A stretch of DNA of 64,000 nucleotides. Source: Acinetobacter sp. ANC 4204. GTDB lineage: Bacteria > Pseudomonadota > Gammaproteobacteria > Pseudomonadales > Moraxellaceae. The notes below the pieces were generated by a model, which made no database searches, was not told the DNA's origin, and saw only the letters and a program-made list of their open reading frames with translations. The stretch's first letter is position 1. Each line of letters begins with the position of its first letter. The position numbers and the translations under genes were made by a program. The stretch covers positions 558,001 to 622,000 of the forward strand of contig NZ_NEFZ01000001.1 of assembly GCF_002135205.1 (NCBI RefSeq), read 5' to 3'. Below, piece after piece: positions 34,188 through 46,175 of the stretch.

Positions 34188-36640
34188 TAGAAGCGCCCCT
34201 CAAAGCCAATCACCCCATAAGTACGTTTCTCAGAATCACCATCATAAGGATGGATTCCCCAACCTATGCCGTAATTGAGCTTCCATGTTCTCGACAGTTG
34301 CCAATCATGTTGGTAATAAATGTTATAAATTGCTTCTGCCGAATAGTCTTTTTGCTTATACGTCCCTACACTTGCTTCAAAGTGCTGACTAAAATGGCGA
34401 TCATAATGACGCCATGTCATCCACTCATGCTCTAAGCCGACTTCTAAACTGTAATTCGACTCAGGATTAAAATAATCCACGCGGACATCATCATTTTGAC
34501 CGTAATAGCCCCGTAAAATGGCTTGCGTAATATGATGTGGTGCTTGATAAATCTGTTGCCTAAAATAGGCAGCCACTTCTTGGCGCGTATTGTTATCATC
34601 AATATCCGTCAGTTGATAAGTTGCCCCTGCCTTACGAGACTCATTCTGCTGCCAGTCAAAACCCAAGCTGTAAGACTGTCCTTCATCACCATTGCGTATA
34701 GCTTGTAAGGGAATATCGGCTTGGCTGTTATAAGCCAAATGATAGTTCCAATGATCATTCAACCACTGTGACCATTGTAGTTCAGCACCTAGACGATCTC
34801 CGTTTGTAGTCTGCGATAATGCAATACTTGCTGATTTTCGTTTTGATGCCCATTCAAGTCCAAGTCCAATCCGATTATCTTTCACCTTGCCGTCATCAAA
34901 CTCAGACCAACGATAGTCCTGCATGGCATAAGCACGATAGTTATCATAAAACCAAGGGCTATTCAGACGCGTTTGATGCTCGCGCTCACGCGAACCTTTT
35001 AACTGCCCAAGCAAGTCACGACTGTCAGATTTGCTTTTTGAAAGCATACTTTGGTGCTGAATAGTTGGTCGATTACGGTCATTCAACTCTTTCTGGCTAA
35101 GTCGAACCCCTGTATCTAAAGGTGAGCGTTGCATTAAATCTGCATTCTGAGCACGCCAAGCCTGAATATTTCCAAGAGCTTGGTTATTTTGCATATGGTT
35201 AATACGCGTTGCCTGATCAATCGGCTCTACCCCTTGTAGTTGGGATAAGTTACTTTCAGATAGTTTTGGTTTTTCTCGCCAACGCTGAATTAAAGCAAGA
35301 TTGTTTTGATAACTCACATTATTAGGTGCTTGTGCCACCAACTGCTCAAAATAATGTTCAGCTTTGGCATGTTCATTACGATAGGCATAGTTCAGACCTT
35401 TTAAACCCAAATATTCAAAACGGTCATCGTGTGTTGTTCTATTTACACCTTTTGCATTGCTGTATTTAAAAGTCGGTAATAAATGATCCATCTGAACAAT
35501 CAACTGATCAGCTTGCTTAAACTTTTCTTGTTCAATCAGAGAATAATACAAACCTGCATAGACGTCGTAATTAGGATAATTTTTTTCTAATAGTAAACTG
35601 CGATAATACACTTCCGCTTGCTTAGGCTGACGCAATCTCAAATAACTGTCTGCCGCAGCATGACGTACATAAGCAGGCATATCCGCAATTGGCAAATTCA
35701 CTTTTTTTAATTCAGCTAAAACCTCATGAGATGCTTGTCGTGCATTTAAAGCATAGCTGTAGTCATAATAAAACTTGCGACGAAGCGCCTGATCTTCGGG
35801 TAACTCAGTTTCATAACGCTGCATTGCCGCAATCACTTGATCAAGCTTGTTATAGGCTTGCATACCTTGATCACGATAGGTCAACATACGCTGGGACTGA
35901 ATTGCATTTTGGATACGTTGAGAAAACTCATTAAGCTTTACACTATGACGTAAGTTTGGACGTAATTCATTTAAACCATGACTTTGAATATATTCCTCAG
36001 CTTCAACATAAGCACTATTCACCATCAGGGCTAAAACATATTGCTCTTGTAGATCAGGATTGACCTGTTGGTTCAGTGCTGCCTCTGAGCTTTCCAATGC
36101 TTCAATCGGCATACTCAGAACGCGGTAGGCATATGACATTTGTGCTAAATAGTCAGGGCTGAGTTGTTCTGTTTTGACTTGTGCCAGTAATTTTTTTGCT
36201 TGAACCGTTTGTCCAGCCTCTGCATTTAATACAACTTGCCACACTAACCATTGCTGTTGTTTACTCTGTTGGTAAAACATTTCAGCCCAGTTTGCAGCGG
36301 TATTGAACTGTCTTAAATCGCGCTGAGCCTTCACAACACTTAACCATGCATATTCAGGAAAACGTTGAACACTAATATCTTGTAAATGGGCTAGATCTGA
36401 TGCAGTTACTTTCTGATGCGCATAGGCACTGACCATATAATCTGCAATGAGCTTTTGATTTTGTGGTTGTTGTGCCAATAAAGCCCTTAACCGTTCGAGA
36501 CCTTGATCAACTTGACCTGATCGAATCAAAACAACACTCTCTTCTCGGAGTTGATCAATGTTATCTGCTGCTTGCAAAAGTGTTACAGGGCAAGTGCTAG
36601 CTAAAATACAAATCATCCATATTGGCTTTTTATAATTCAT
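34187..36640 (-). CDS. pgaA: PNAG outer-membrane porin PgaA
   Basis: 817 residues. Signal peptide (MICILASTCPVTLLQA, cut before ADNID), then periplasmic tetratricopeptide-type repeats to about residue 500 (for example LKGLNYAYRNEHAKAEHYFEQL), then a C-terminal beta-barrel of about 290 residues that ends in Phe (VIGFEGRF). It binds de-N-acetylated PNAG and exports it across the outer membrane. First gene of pgaABCD; the stop overlaps the pgaB start. A 19-bp palindrome lies 32-50 nt upstream of the start. Ribosome site weak (GAAAAGTAT). Confidence 0.93.
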   Translation of the reverse strand: MNYKKPIWMICILASTCPVTLLQAADNIDQLREESVVLIRSGQVDQGLERLRALLAQQPQNQKLIADYMVSAYAHQKVTASDLAHLQDISVQRFPEYAWLSVVKAQRDLRQFNTAANWAEMFYQQSKQQQWLVWQVVLNAEAGQTVQAKKLLAQVKTEQLSPDYLAQMSYAYRVLSMPIEALESSEAALNQQVNPDLQEQYVLALMVNSAYVEAEEYIQSHGLNELRPNLRHSVKLNEFSQRIQNAIQSQRMLTYRDQGMQAYNKLDQVIAAMQRYETELPEDQALRRKFYYDYSYALNARQASHEVLAELKKVNLPIADMPAYVRHAAADSYLRLRQPKQAEVYYRSLLLEKNYPNYDVYAGLYYSLIEQEKFKQADQLIVQMDHLLPTFKYSNAKGVNRTTHDDRFEYLGLKGLNYAYRNEHAKAEHYFEQLVAQAPNNVSYQNNLALIQRWREKPKLSESNLSQLQGVEPIDQATRINHMQNNQALGNIQAWRAQNADLMQRSPLDTGVRLSQKELNDRNRPTIQHQSMLSKSKSDSRDLLGQLKGSREREHQTRLNSPWFYDNYRAYAMQDYRWSEFDDGKVKDNRIGLGLEWASKRKSASIALSQTTNGDRLGAELQWSQWLNDHWNYHLAYNSQADIPLQAIRNGDEGQSYSLGFDWQQNESRKAGATYQLTDIDDNNTRQEVAAYFRQQIYQAPHHITQAILRGYYGQNDDVRVDYFNPESNYSLEVGLEHEWMTWRHYDRHFSQHFEASVGTYKQKDYSAEAIYNIYYQHDWQLSRTWKLNYGIGWGIHPYDGDSEKRTYGVIGFEGRF

Positions 36641-36671
36641 ATACTTTTCACACTATGTAAATAAAGATCAC

Positions 36672-36690
36672 CACATAATTAAATTATGTG
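36672..36690. promoter_or_regulatory. Palindrome in the pgaA leader
   Basis: Perfect 19-bp palindrome CACATAATT-A-AATTATGTG, 32-50 nt before the pgaA start. It could be an operator or, in the mRNA, a hairpin; no T-run follows, so it is not a standard terminator. Confidence 0.45.
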
Positions 36691-36803
36691 ACTTCAATCA
36701 CATTGTATTTTCGTAGTAAGTGAAATCCAACCAATTTTCGTCATGAAAAATGTAAGAAAAACGGAGATTTTTTACGGGACTCTATTAGATATGTCTATGA
36801 AAT

Positions 36804-36830
36804 AATAAAAAAATCCCCAATTTTGGGGAT
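36804..36830 (-). terminator. Terminator after sucD
   Basis: On the minus strand ATCCCCAAAATTGGGGAT is followed by a T-run. It ends the sucCD transcript. Confidence 0.88.
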
Positions 36831-36853
36831 TCTCTAAAGCTTTAAGTCTGTGC

Positions 36854-37744
36854 TTAAGCCAAACCTTTCTCTTTAAGTACTTGTAACATTGTAGAGCCTA
36901 ATTCTGCGGGACTACGCGTGTAAGCCATTCCTGCTTTTTCAAATGCCGCGAATTTTTCTTCAGCAGTCCCTTTACCACCCGAAATAATTGCTCCAGCATG
37001 TCCCATACGTTTGCCCTTCGGCGCTGTTACACCTGCGATATAACCAACGACAGGTTTAGTCACATGAGACTGAATATATTCAGCTGCTTCTTCTTCAGCA
37101 GTACCACCAATCTCACCAATCATAATGATCGCTTCAGTTTGCGGATCGTCTTGGAACAGTTTCAAACAATCAATTTGGTTCATGCCTGGAATTGGATCAC
37201 CACCAATACCGATACAAGTTGATTGCCCTAAACCAAGTTTCGTCGTTTGTGCAACCGCTTCATAGGTCAAGGTACCAGAACGTGAGATAATTCCAATCTT
37301 ACCGGGTTGGTGAATATGACCTGGCATAATCCCGATTTTACATTCACCTGGTGTGATAATGCCTGGACAGTTTGGACCAATCAAACGCGTACCATTACCA
37401 TTGGTTTCAAGATAACGCTTAGCTTTGAGCATATCTAAAGTCGGTACACCTTCGGTAATCACCACAATCAGTCCAACACCTGAGTCCACTGCTTCAATAA
37501 TTGAATCCAAGACAAAAGGAGCTGGGACATAAATCACAGTTGCATCTGCACCTGTACCAGCAACTGCATCTTTCATCGTGTTAAATACAGGTAAATCAAG
37601 GTGCGTTGTGCCACCTTTACCAGGTGTTACGCCACCAACAACTTTTGTTCCATAATCCAGCGCTTGTGCTGAGTGAAAAGTACCATTTTTACCTGTAAAA
37701 CCTTGTACCAATACTTTGGTGTCTTTATTAATTAATACGCTCAT
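36854..37744 (-). CDS. sucD: Succinyl-CoA synthetase alpha subunit
   Basis: 296 residues. With SucC it converts succinyl-CoA to succinate while making ATP or GTP. The CoA-binding N-terminal part starts [21 protein letters not shown]; the phosphohistidine region is [21 protein letters not shown], with the active His in GHAGA. The GTIGIPG-like loop ([12 protein letters not shown]) is also present. ATG at 37744 with AAGGAG, 11 nt after the sucC stop. Second gene of the sucCD unit. Confidence 0.97.
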   Translation of the reverse strand: MSVLINKDTKVLVQGFTGKNGTFHSAQALDYGTKVVGGVTPGKGGTTHLDLPVFNTMKDAVAGTGADATVIYVPAPFVLDSIIEAVDSGVGLIVVITEGVPTLDMLKAKRYLETNGNGTRLIGPNCPGIITPGECKIGIMPGHIHQPGKIGIISRSGTLTYEAVAQTTKLGLGQSTCIGIGGDPIPGMNQIDCLKLFQDDPQTEAIIMIGEIGGTAEEEAAEYIQSHVTKPVVGYIAGVTAPKGKRMGHAGAIISGGKGTAEEKFAAFEKAGMAYTRSPAELGSTMLQVLKEKGLA

Positions 37745-37755
37745 ATTGATACTCC

Positions 37756-38922
37756 TTACGCTTTTACTGCAGCAACGATTTTTTCTGCGGCATCTGACAA
37801 ACCATTTGCAGAAATAAGTTTTAAACCTGATTCATCAAGTAATTTGGCACCCAATTCAGCATTGTTCCCTTCTAAACGAACAACCACAGGCACAGTTACA
37901 TTTACTTCTTGAACCGCTGCAATAATCGCTTCAGCAATCATGTCACAACGTACAATTCCACCGAAGATATTAATCAACACCCCTTGCACAGAGGTATCTG
38001 CCAAAATAATTTTAAACGCTTCAATGACACGGTCTTTGGTTGCACCACCACCCACATCTAGGAAGTTCGCAGGTTGCCCCCCGTAAAGTTTAATAATGTC
38101 CATAGTGGCCATCGCAAGGCCTGCACCATTGACCATACACCCAATGTTGCCTTCAAGTGCAACGTAGTTCAGGTCAAATTCAGATGCTTTTAACTCACGT
38201 TCATTTTCCTGCGATTTATCTCGTAGCGCCGCAATTTCAGGCAAACGATATAAAGCATTTGAGTCAATTCCAACTTTGGCATCTACACATAAAATATCGC
38301 CATTTTCACGTACTGAAAGTGGGTTAATTTCAAAAAGAGCAAAGTCATTTTCAATGAAGGCTTGATATGCCGCAGACATCACTTTGACGAATTGATTTAC
38401 TTGTCCATCCTTCAAATTCAACTTAAATGCAACTTCACGTGCTTGGAAAGGCTGTAAGCCAACCAAAGGATCAACTTCTACTTTGATAATTTTTTCTGGG
38501 GTTTCTTCTGCAACTTTTTCAATTTCAACACCACCTTCAGTCGATGCCATAAAAGTCACACGACGGCTTGAGCGGTCAACCACAGCGCCTAAATACAGTT
38601 CACGCTCTACAGGATAAACATCTTCCGCGACAAGCACACTGTTGACAGGTTGACCATGGCTATCTGTTTGATAGGTAACAAGGTTGGTCCCGATGATGCT
38701 CTTTGCATATTCTGCAGCTTCTGTTGCTGACTTAACAACTTTTACACCACCTGCCTTACCACGGCCGCCTGCATGCACTTGTGCTTTCATTACAGCAAAC
38801 TTGCCGCCCATTTGTTCAAAGGCTTGAACTGCTTCTTGTGGAGTGGTTGCAAGTACGCCTTCTTGGACTGGCATACCATACTTTTTCAATAGCACTTTAG
38901 CTTGATATTCATGTAAATTCAT
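37756..38922 (-). CDS. sucC: Succinyl-CoA synthetase beta subunit
   Basis: 388 residues, ATP-grasp enzyme, partner of SucD. Starts [19 protein letters not shown], with [16 protein letters not shown] near residue 46 and the Mg2+/nucleotide segment FEINPLSV near 197. The [16 protein letters not shown] and IFGGIVRCD segments are as in the family. ATG at 38922 with AAAGGTTAG upstream. Separated from lpd by a terminator and a leader palindrome, so sucCD probably has its own promoter rather than only read-through from sucAB-lpd. Confidence 0.97.
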   Translation of the reverse strand: MNLHEYQAKVLLKKYGMPVQEGVLATTPQEAVQAFEQMGGKFAVMKAQVHAGGRGKAGGVKVVKSATEAAEYAKSIIGTNLVTYQTDSHGQPVNSVLVAEDVYPVERELYLGAVVDRSSRRVTFMASTEGGVEIEKVAEETPEKIIKVEVDPLVGLQPFQAREVAFKLNLKDGQVNQFVKVMSAAYQAFIENDFALFEINPLSVRENGDILCVDAKVGIDSNALYRLPEIAALRDKSQENERELKASEFDLNYVALEGNIGCMVNGAGLAMATMDIIKLYGGQPANFLDVGGGATKDRVIEAFKIILADTSVQGVLINIFGGIVRCDMIAEAIIAAVQEVNVTVPVVVRLEGNNAELGAKLLDESGLKLISANGLSDAAEKIVAAVKA

Positions 38923-38970
38923 CGACTAACCTTTTTATTACTACTTATTTACTTTTTGTTGCACCGAAGC

Positions 38971-38991
38971 TGTTTACTATCACAGTAAACA
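38971..38991. promoter_or_regulatory. Palindrome in the sucC leader
   Basis: Perfect 8-bp arms TGTTTACT / AGTAAACA around a 5-nt centre, 49-69 nt before the sucC start. Candidate operator for a regulator of succinyl-CoA synthetase, or an mRNA hairpin. Confidence 0.45.
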
Positions 38992-39063
38992 TTTTGGATT
39001 TTTTAAAAAACTTCTTCTCTTTATTTTTAGATGATTCTGCAAAATAAGACAACCACCTGAAAC

Positions 39064-39096
39064 AAAAAAGAGCGACCGTAGTCGCTCTTTTTTTTA
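39064..39096 (-). terminator. Terminator after lpd
   Basis: Stem GAGCGAC / GTCGCTC flanked by A- and T-runs, directly after the lpd stop. It divides the TCA block into two transcripts unless read-through occurs. Confidence 0.88.
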
Positions 39097-39098
39097 TC

Positions 39099-40578
<1,480 letters not shown>

Positions 40579-40593
40579 GTTTTATTCTTTAGA

Positions 40594-41808
40594 TTAAAGG
40601 TCAAGGATCAATTTAGCTGGTTCTTCTAACAATTCTTTAATTGTTACAAGGAAGCCTACCGCTTCTTTACCATCAATTAGACGGTGGTCATAAGAAAGCG
40701 CTAAATACATCATCGGTAAGATTTCTACTTGACCATTGACAGCCATTGGACGCTCTTGGATTTTATGCATACCCAAAATCGCTGTTTGAGGCGTATTTAA
40801 GATCGGAGTAGATAATAATGAACCGAATGTACCACCATTGGTAATCGTGAACGTACCGCCAGTCATGTCTTCGATACCCAATTTGCCATCACGCGCTTTA
40901 TAAGCGTAATCACGGATACCATTTTCAACTTCAGCATAGTTCATACGGTCTGTATCACGAAGCACAGGTACAACTAGACCACGCTCAGAAGATACTGCTA
41001 CACCGATGTCATAGTAACCATGGTAAACAATGTCATCACCATCAATTGAAGCATTAACCGCTGGATAACGTTTAAGTGCTTCAGTTGCTGCTTTAACAAA
41101 GAAAGACATAAAGCCAAGACGAGCACCATGACGCTTTTCAAACGCATCTTTATATTGTGCACGCATTTCCATGATTGGCTTCATGTTCACTTCGTTAAAC
41201 GTAGTCAACATTGCAGTTTCTTGAGTTGCAGCAAGCAGACGCTCAGCAACACGCTTACGAAGACGTGTCATCGGAACACGCTTCTCAACACGCTCACCCA
41301 CAGCAACACTTAAAGGCGCTGCAGCTGGAGCTGCTGGTTTAGTTTGATGATTTGCTACATCTTCTTTCGTGATACGACCACCACGGCCTGTACCTGCAAC
41401 ATCTGCTGCTGGAATACCAGACTCAGTCAATGCTTTACGTACTGCTGGTGCTTGATCAGCAACTTGAGCACGTTCAACAACAGGCGCAGCACCTGCTTGA
41501 GTTTGTGCAGCAGCAACTTCCACTTTCGCTTCAGACTGAACAGCTTCAGTTTGTGCCGCGCCAGATACAGCACCTTCTTCAAACTCTGCAATCACTTCGT
41601 TTGAAAGAACAGTGTCACCTTCAGCTTTAATGATGGATGCAATTGTACCGTCAGCAGGAGCAACAACTTCTAAAACAACTTTGTCAGTTTCAATATCACA
41701 AATCACTTCGTCACGTGATACTGCTTCACCTGGTTGTTTGTGCCAAGTTGCAATTGTTCCGTCAGCAACTGACTCTGGGAATACCGGTGCTTTAATTTCG
41801 GTTGCCAT
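40594..41808 (-). CDS. sucB: 2-oxoglutarate dehydrogenase E2 (dihydrolipoyl succinyltransferase)
   Basis: 404 residues. A lipoyl domain at 1-75 carries the modified lysine in [13 protein letters not shown] long Ala/Glu/Gln-rich linker follows, then a peripheral-subunit-binding domain ([22 protein letters not shown]) and the catalytic acyltransferase core, which ends with the active-site motif [17 protein letters not shown] at 41808 with GGAG upstream; 16 nt separate it from the sucA stop, so E1 and E2 are co-translated from one mRNA. Confidence 0.97.
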   Translation of the reverse strand: MATEIKAPVFPESVADGTIATWHKQPGEAVSRDEVICDIETDKVVLEVVAPADGTIASIIKAEGDTVLSNEVIAEFEEGAVSGAAQTEAVQSEAKVEVAAAQTQAGAAPVVERAQVADQAPAVRKALTESGIPAADVAGTGRGGRITKEDVANHQTKPAAPAAAPLSVAVGERVEKRVPMTRLRKRVAERLLAATQETAMLTTFNEVNMKPIMEMRAQYKDAFEKRHGARLGFMSFFVKAATEALKRYPAVNASIDGDDIVYHGYYDIGVAVSSERGLVVPVLRDTDRMNYAEVENGIRDYAYKARDGKLGIEDMTGGTFTITNGGTFGSLLSTPILNTPQTAILGMHKIQERPMAVNGQVEILPMMYLALSYDHRLIDGKEAVGFLVTIKELLEEPAKLILDL

Positions 41809-41824
41809 TACTAAGAATCTCCTG

Positions 41825-44647
41825 TTATTCAGCTACGATCGCTAAAGCGTCATTTACGAGCTGAGCTTGTTGTTTTGCATGCAAATATGGTGAACCACAA
41901 GCCGGTGCAGCAGAAGCTTCACGACCTGCATAACTGATACGTACTGGTTTCGCAGATTTCATTACATCATCATATAGACGCGGTGCAATGAATAACCAAG
42001 CGCCCTGGTTCTTCGGCTCTTCTTGGGTCCAAACAATATCTTTCACATTTGGATATTGAGCAAGAACTTCAGCAATACGTTGTTCAGGGTATGGATACAA
42101 TTGTTCAATACGAACGATTGCAGTGTTATTCAACTCTTGCTCACGACGTTTCTCAAGCAAGTCGTAGTAAACCTTACCACCACAAAGCACTAAACGTGTT
42201 ACGTCTGCTTTGTTGATGTTGTCGATTTCATCAATCACTGTTTGGAATGTACCGTTTGCAAGTTCACTTAAAGTAGACGTTGCAAGCTTGTGACGAAGCA
42301 AAGACTTCGGTGACATGATAATCATAGGCTTACGAATTGGGCGAATCGCTTGACGACGTAAAGCATGGAAAATCTGTGCAGGTGTAGTCGGTGTCATCAC
42401 TTGCATGTTGTCTTCAGCACATAGCTGTAAGAAACGCTCTAAACGTGCAGATGAGTGCTCTGGACCTTGACCTTCAAAACCATGAGGAAGAAGTAGCGTT
42501 AAACCACATACACGCTCCCACTTGGTTTCACCTGATGCGATGAACTGATCAATTACAACCTGTGCACAGTTTGCGAAGTCACCAAATTGTGCTTCCCAAA
42601 TCACCAAGCTCTTAGGCAGAGTCGTTGCATAACCATACTCAAAACCTAACACCGCCATTTCAGACAATAATGAGTCATAAATCGCTGTACGTGGTTGGTT
42701 TTCTTTGATATGGCAAAGCGGAATATAAGTCGAACCATCAACTTGGTTATGCAGTTTTGCATGACGGTGTGAGAAAGTACCACGACCTACGTCTTCACCA
42801 GTCAAACGAACCAAATAGCCATCATCTAAAATAGATGCATAAGCCAAAGTTTCCGCAGCACCCCAGTTCAATGGCATTTCACCAGTTTGCATTTTTAAGC
42901 GATCATCAATCACTTTTGCAACCTGACGCTGCATCACGAAACCTTCTGGAAGCTCGCGCATTTTGCGACCCAGTTCTTTTAGACGGTCTTCAGAACATGT
43001 GGTATCCCATACGTCTGTATAGTCATGTCCTAAGTACGGTGCCCAATCTACAAACATTTTTGTATTTGGCTCAAGTACCAACGCATTGGCAACATGCTTA
43101 CCTGCTTCTAGATCAGAACGATAGTCTTCTACCATTTGATCTGCTTTAGCACGGTCCAATATGCTTTCTTGAACCAATTGATCTGCATACAATGCACGGG
43201 TTGTCGTTTTCTTGTTAATGACTTGATACATCATTGGCTGAGTTGCAGCTGGCTCATCCGCTTCGTTGTGACCACGACGACGGTAACAGAACATATCAAT
43301 GACAACGTCTTTACGGAAAGTATGACGGAAGTCATGTGCCAATTGCGCAACAAACAATACTGATTCAGGATCATCACCGTTCACATGGAAAATCGGTGCT
43401 TGGATCATTTTCGCGATGTCTGTACAGTATTCTGTAGAACGCGCATCACGTGGGTCAGATGTTGTAAAACCAACTTGGTTATTCACCACAATGTGAACCG
43501 TACCACCCACTGTATAGCCACGTGTTTGTGACATTTGGAAGGTTTCTTGGTTCACACCTTGACCTGCAAATGCAGCATCACCGTGAACAATGACTGGCAA
43601 TACATCATCGCCACCAATGTCTTTACGACGAACTTGACGTGCACGTACTGAACCTTCAACCACAGGGCCAACGATTTCTAAGTGCGATGGGTTAAACGCC
43701 AATGCCAAGTGAACTTCGCCACCTGGAGTCATTACGTTTGAAGAGAAACCTTGGTGGTACTTCACATCACCAGAACCTTTTTTATGTAAGCTCTTACCTT
43801 CGAACTCACCAAATAGGTCTGCTGGGTTTTTACCCATGATGTTTACAAGAAGGTTCAAACGACCACGGTGTGGCATACCAATGACTACTTCTTTACAACC
43901 TACAGAACCTGCACGCTGAATCAAAGCATCAACCATTGGAATAAAAGATTCACCACCTTCCACGCCGAAACGTTTTGCGCCGACGTATTTATTACCAAGG
44001 AATTTTTCTAGGCCTTCAGCAGCAGTCAAACGTTCTAATACGTGTTTTTTCTGATCTGCTGTAAAATTGAATTGACCACGTGCACCTTCAAGACGTTGTT
44101 GAATCCAACGTTTTTCTTTGGTATCAACAATGTGCATGTATTCTGCACCAATCGAAGCACAATACGTCGCTTCCATGGCTTGAACCATTTCACCTAAAGT
44201 TGCTTCGTCTTTACCAATCAAAAGATTACCTGTATTGAATACAGTATCAAAATCAGATTGGGTTAAGCCGTGTGCCGCAAGGTCAAGATCAGGTACGATT
44301 TCACGTTTTGCCAAACCTAAAGGATCAAGCTTTGCTTTTTGATGACCACGGTTACGGTACGCTGCGATCAGTTGTAGTACGCCAATTTGACGACGTTCAT
44401 GTTCTGTACTAACAGAACTTTGTACCACTGCTTGAACACGACTTGAATTACGACCTAGTAATAAGAATTGCTCACGTACATTGCTGTGTGGTTGATCACC
44501 TTTCGGGTATTTATCGAAGTATGCACGCCAGTCAGCTTCTACTGAGTCTGGTGCAGCCAAGTACTGCTCATAAAGTTCTTCAATATACGCTGCACTATCA
44601 GCGGAAAGTTCAGTGTCAAGACGCAATGCGTCAGCAACTTCTTGCAT
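41825..44647 (-). CDS. sucA: 2-oxoglutarate dehydrogenase E1
   Basis: 940 residues from the ATG at 44647 ([20 protein letters not shown]); an ATG four codons upstream sits too close to the AGGA site. Thiamine-diphosphate enzyme that decarboxylates 2-oxoglutarate and succinylates the lipoyl group of SucB. Visible: the E1 N-terminal motif [31 protein letters not shown], the ThDP/Mg2+ region ([16 protein letters not shown]) and HNEADEPA. A 5' leader hairpin lies about 110 nt upstream. First gene of sucAB-lpd. Confidence 0.96.
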   Translation of the reverse strand: MQEVADALRLDTELSADSAAYIEELYEQYLAAPDSVEADWRAYFDKYPKGDQPHSNVREQFLLLGRNSSRVQAVVQSSVSTEHERRQIGVLQLIAAYRNRGHQKAKLDPLGLAKREIVPDLDLAAHGLTQSDFDTVFNTGNLLIGKDEATLGEMVQAMEATYCASIGAEYMHIVDTKEKRWIQQRLEGARGQFNFTADQKKHVLERLTAAEGLEKFLGNKYVGAKRFGVEGGESFIPMVDALIQRAGSVGCKEVVIGMPHRGRLNLLVNIMGKNPADLFGEFEGKSLHKKGSGDVKYHQGFSSNVMTPGGEVHLALAFNPSHLEIVGPVVEGSVRARQVRRKDIGGDDVLPVIVHGDAAFAGQGVNQETFQMSQTRGYTVGGTVHIVVNNQVGFTTSDPRDARSTEYCTDIAKMIQAPIFHVNGDDPESVLFVAQLAHDFRHTFRKDVVIDMFCYRRRGHNEADEPAATQPMMYQVINKKTTTRALYADQLVQESILDRAKADQMVEDYRSDLEAGKHVANALVLEPNTKMFVDWAPYLGHDYTDVWDTTCSEDRLKELGRKMRELPEGFVMQRQVAKVIDDRLKMQTGEMPLNWGAAETLAYASILDDGYLVRLTGEDVGRGTFSHRHAKLHNQVDGSTYIPLCHIKENQPRTAIYDSLLSEMAVLGFEYGYATTLPKSLVIWEAQFGDFANCAQVVIDQFIASGETKWERVCGLTLLLPHGFEGQGPEHSSARLERFLQLCAEDNMQVMTPTTPAQIFHALRRQAIRPIRKPMIIMSPKSLLRHKLATSTLSELANGTFQTVIDEIDNINKADVTRLVLCGGKVYYDLLEKRREQELNNTAIVRIEQLYPYPEQRIAEVLAQYPNVKDIVWTQEEPKNQGAWLFIAPRLYDDVMKSAKPVRISYAGREASAAPACGSPYLHAKQQAQLVNDALAIVAE

Positions 44648-45396
44648 TTGTGGACCCATTTCCTATTGCAAAAACATTTCAGGATGCTTTTTAAGCAACC
44701 CCATGATTATTAATGTCAAATTGGTAACATGACATTAGTCCCCATAAGGCGTATGCCATGAGGCGTTATCACTACATTAGAATTACCCAATGTGACAATG
44801 AATCATAACGCCCTCAGCGGCATCATCACTCATTCATACCCGGCCAAAACCGAGCAATTTTTTGCAAATCGACTTAGAAAAAATAAAGCCTTACATTATT
44901 TTTTCTAAAGCGACTAATCCACTCATTTATACGCGTTCTGGTCCAGCTTAAATGTTGAATTAATGTACATATTTAACACACATTTTTTAAATATAAACGT
45001 GTAAAAATTTTAGCATACTCCCTATATTTCAATTGATTTTTTTGACATATACCTTTCATAAATTGGCGAAATACACATATCAAAATTTCATCTAATATAT
45101 GGTGCTTTAAATAAAAATGAGTTTCAACGTAGACCAAAGTCTACTCTAAAAAACACATACGAAAAGAGAGCACCATCTTTCAATATGCCCTCTCATTTAC
45201 AAGCCCCATCTTAACACCTTCATAACTTTTTTGCAGACTCATCCTTGCACTTATTTATGACATTTGTTTTAAATCACTGTGCTTTTCACTGATCTGGTGC
45301 ATTTCCAGTAAAAGTCTCACACCATAAACAAAAATAATGCCAACTTCGGTCTTTTCATAAAAATTTAACGCAATAGAAAAATTTTTAACCAAAAAT
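44648..45396 (-). other. Long intergenic region between sdhB and sucA
   Basis: About 750 AT-rich bases without a gene. It must hold the sucA promoter and leader. The one clear structure is the hairpin at 44760-44815. No open frame with a start signal was found on either strand. Confidence 0.55.
44760..44815 (-). promoter_or_regulatory. Structured leader hairpin of sucA
   Basis: Outer arms GAGGCGTTAT (44760-44769) and ATAACGCCCTC (44805-44815) pair with one bulge. Inner arms CACTACATT (44770-44778) and AATGTG (44789-44794) extend the stem. Located 113 nt or more before the sucA start; no T-run follows, so a regulatory or stabilising mRNA element is more likely than a terminator. Confidence 0.5.
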
Positions 45397-45426
45397 AAAA
45401 AAGCACACCTCATGGGTGTGCTTTTT
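45397..45426 (-). terminator. Terminator after sdhB
   Basis: AAAAAGCACACC / GGTGTGCTTTTT stem with a 5-nt loop, symmetric T-runs, 25 nt after the sdhB stop. Confidence 0.9.
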
Positions 45427-45450
45427 GTGACCAATATATCAGTCTAAAGA

Positions 45451-46161
45451 TTAACCAGCAGCATCTAAAAGCATGTTACGGATGTGACCGATTGCTTTCG
45501 TTGGGTTCAAACCTTTAGGACATACTGATACACAGTTCATGATACCTTTACAACGGAAGAGCGAGAACGGGTCGTCAAGACGAGCCAAACGCTCTTGAGT
45601 TGCTGTATCACGAGAGTCGATGATGAAACGGTATGCATTCAACAACGCTGAAGGACCCAAGAACTTGTCTGGGTTCCACCAGAATGATGGACATGATGTT
45701 GAACAGCATGCACAAAGAATACATTCATATAAACCATCTAAGTGTTCACGATCTTCAGGAGACTGTAAACGCTCTTTCGGTGGCGCAGGTTGGTTGTTGA
45801 TCAAGAATGGGTGAATTTTGTTGTACTGATCGTAGAACTGATTCATATCCACAACTAAATCTTTAACTACTGGCAACCCAGGTAAAGGACGAACTGTAAT
45901 CACTTCTGGTAAATCATTTAGGTTCCAAAGGCACGCTAAACCATTTTTACCATTGATGTTCACACCATCCGAACCACAAATACCTTCACGGCATGAACGA
46001 CGGAATGTTAATGATTCATCTTGAACTTTTAATGCAAGAAGTGCATCAAGCAACATACGGTGCTTATCAGTCAACTCTAGCTTAAACGTTTGCATGTACG
46101 GTGCTTTATCCTTATCAGGATCGTAGCGGTAGATATTAAATGTACGAGTACCTCTACTCAT
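45451..46161 (-). CDS. sdhB: Succinate dehydrogenase iron-sulfur subunit
   Basis: 236 residues. Carries electrons from the SdhA flavin to the membrane quinone site through three Fe-S clusters. Cysteine motifs in order: the 2Fe-2S set in SCREGICGSDG ... ACLW; the 4Fe-4S set in CILCACCSTSCPSFWW; and the 3Fe-4S/4Fe-4S set in CKGIMNCVSVCPKGLNP. ATG at 46161 with GGGAGAAG upstream. Last gene of sdhCDAB, followed by a terminator. Confidence 0.97.
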   Translation of the reverse strand: MSRGTRTFNIYRYDPDKDKAPYMQTFKLELTDKHRMLLDALLALKVQDESLTFRRSCREGICGSDGVNINGKNGLACLWNLNDLPEVITVRPLPGLPVVKDLVVDMNQFYDQYNKIHPFLINNQPAPPKERLQSPEDREHLDGLYECILCACCSTSCPSFWWNPDKFLGPSALLNAYRFIIDSRDTATQERLARLDDPFSLFRCKGIMNCVSVCPKGLNPTKAIGHIRNMLLDAAG

Positions 46162-46175
46162 CTTACTTCTCCCAA

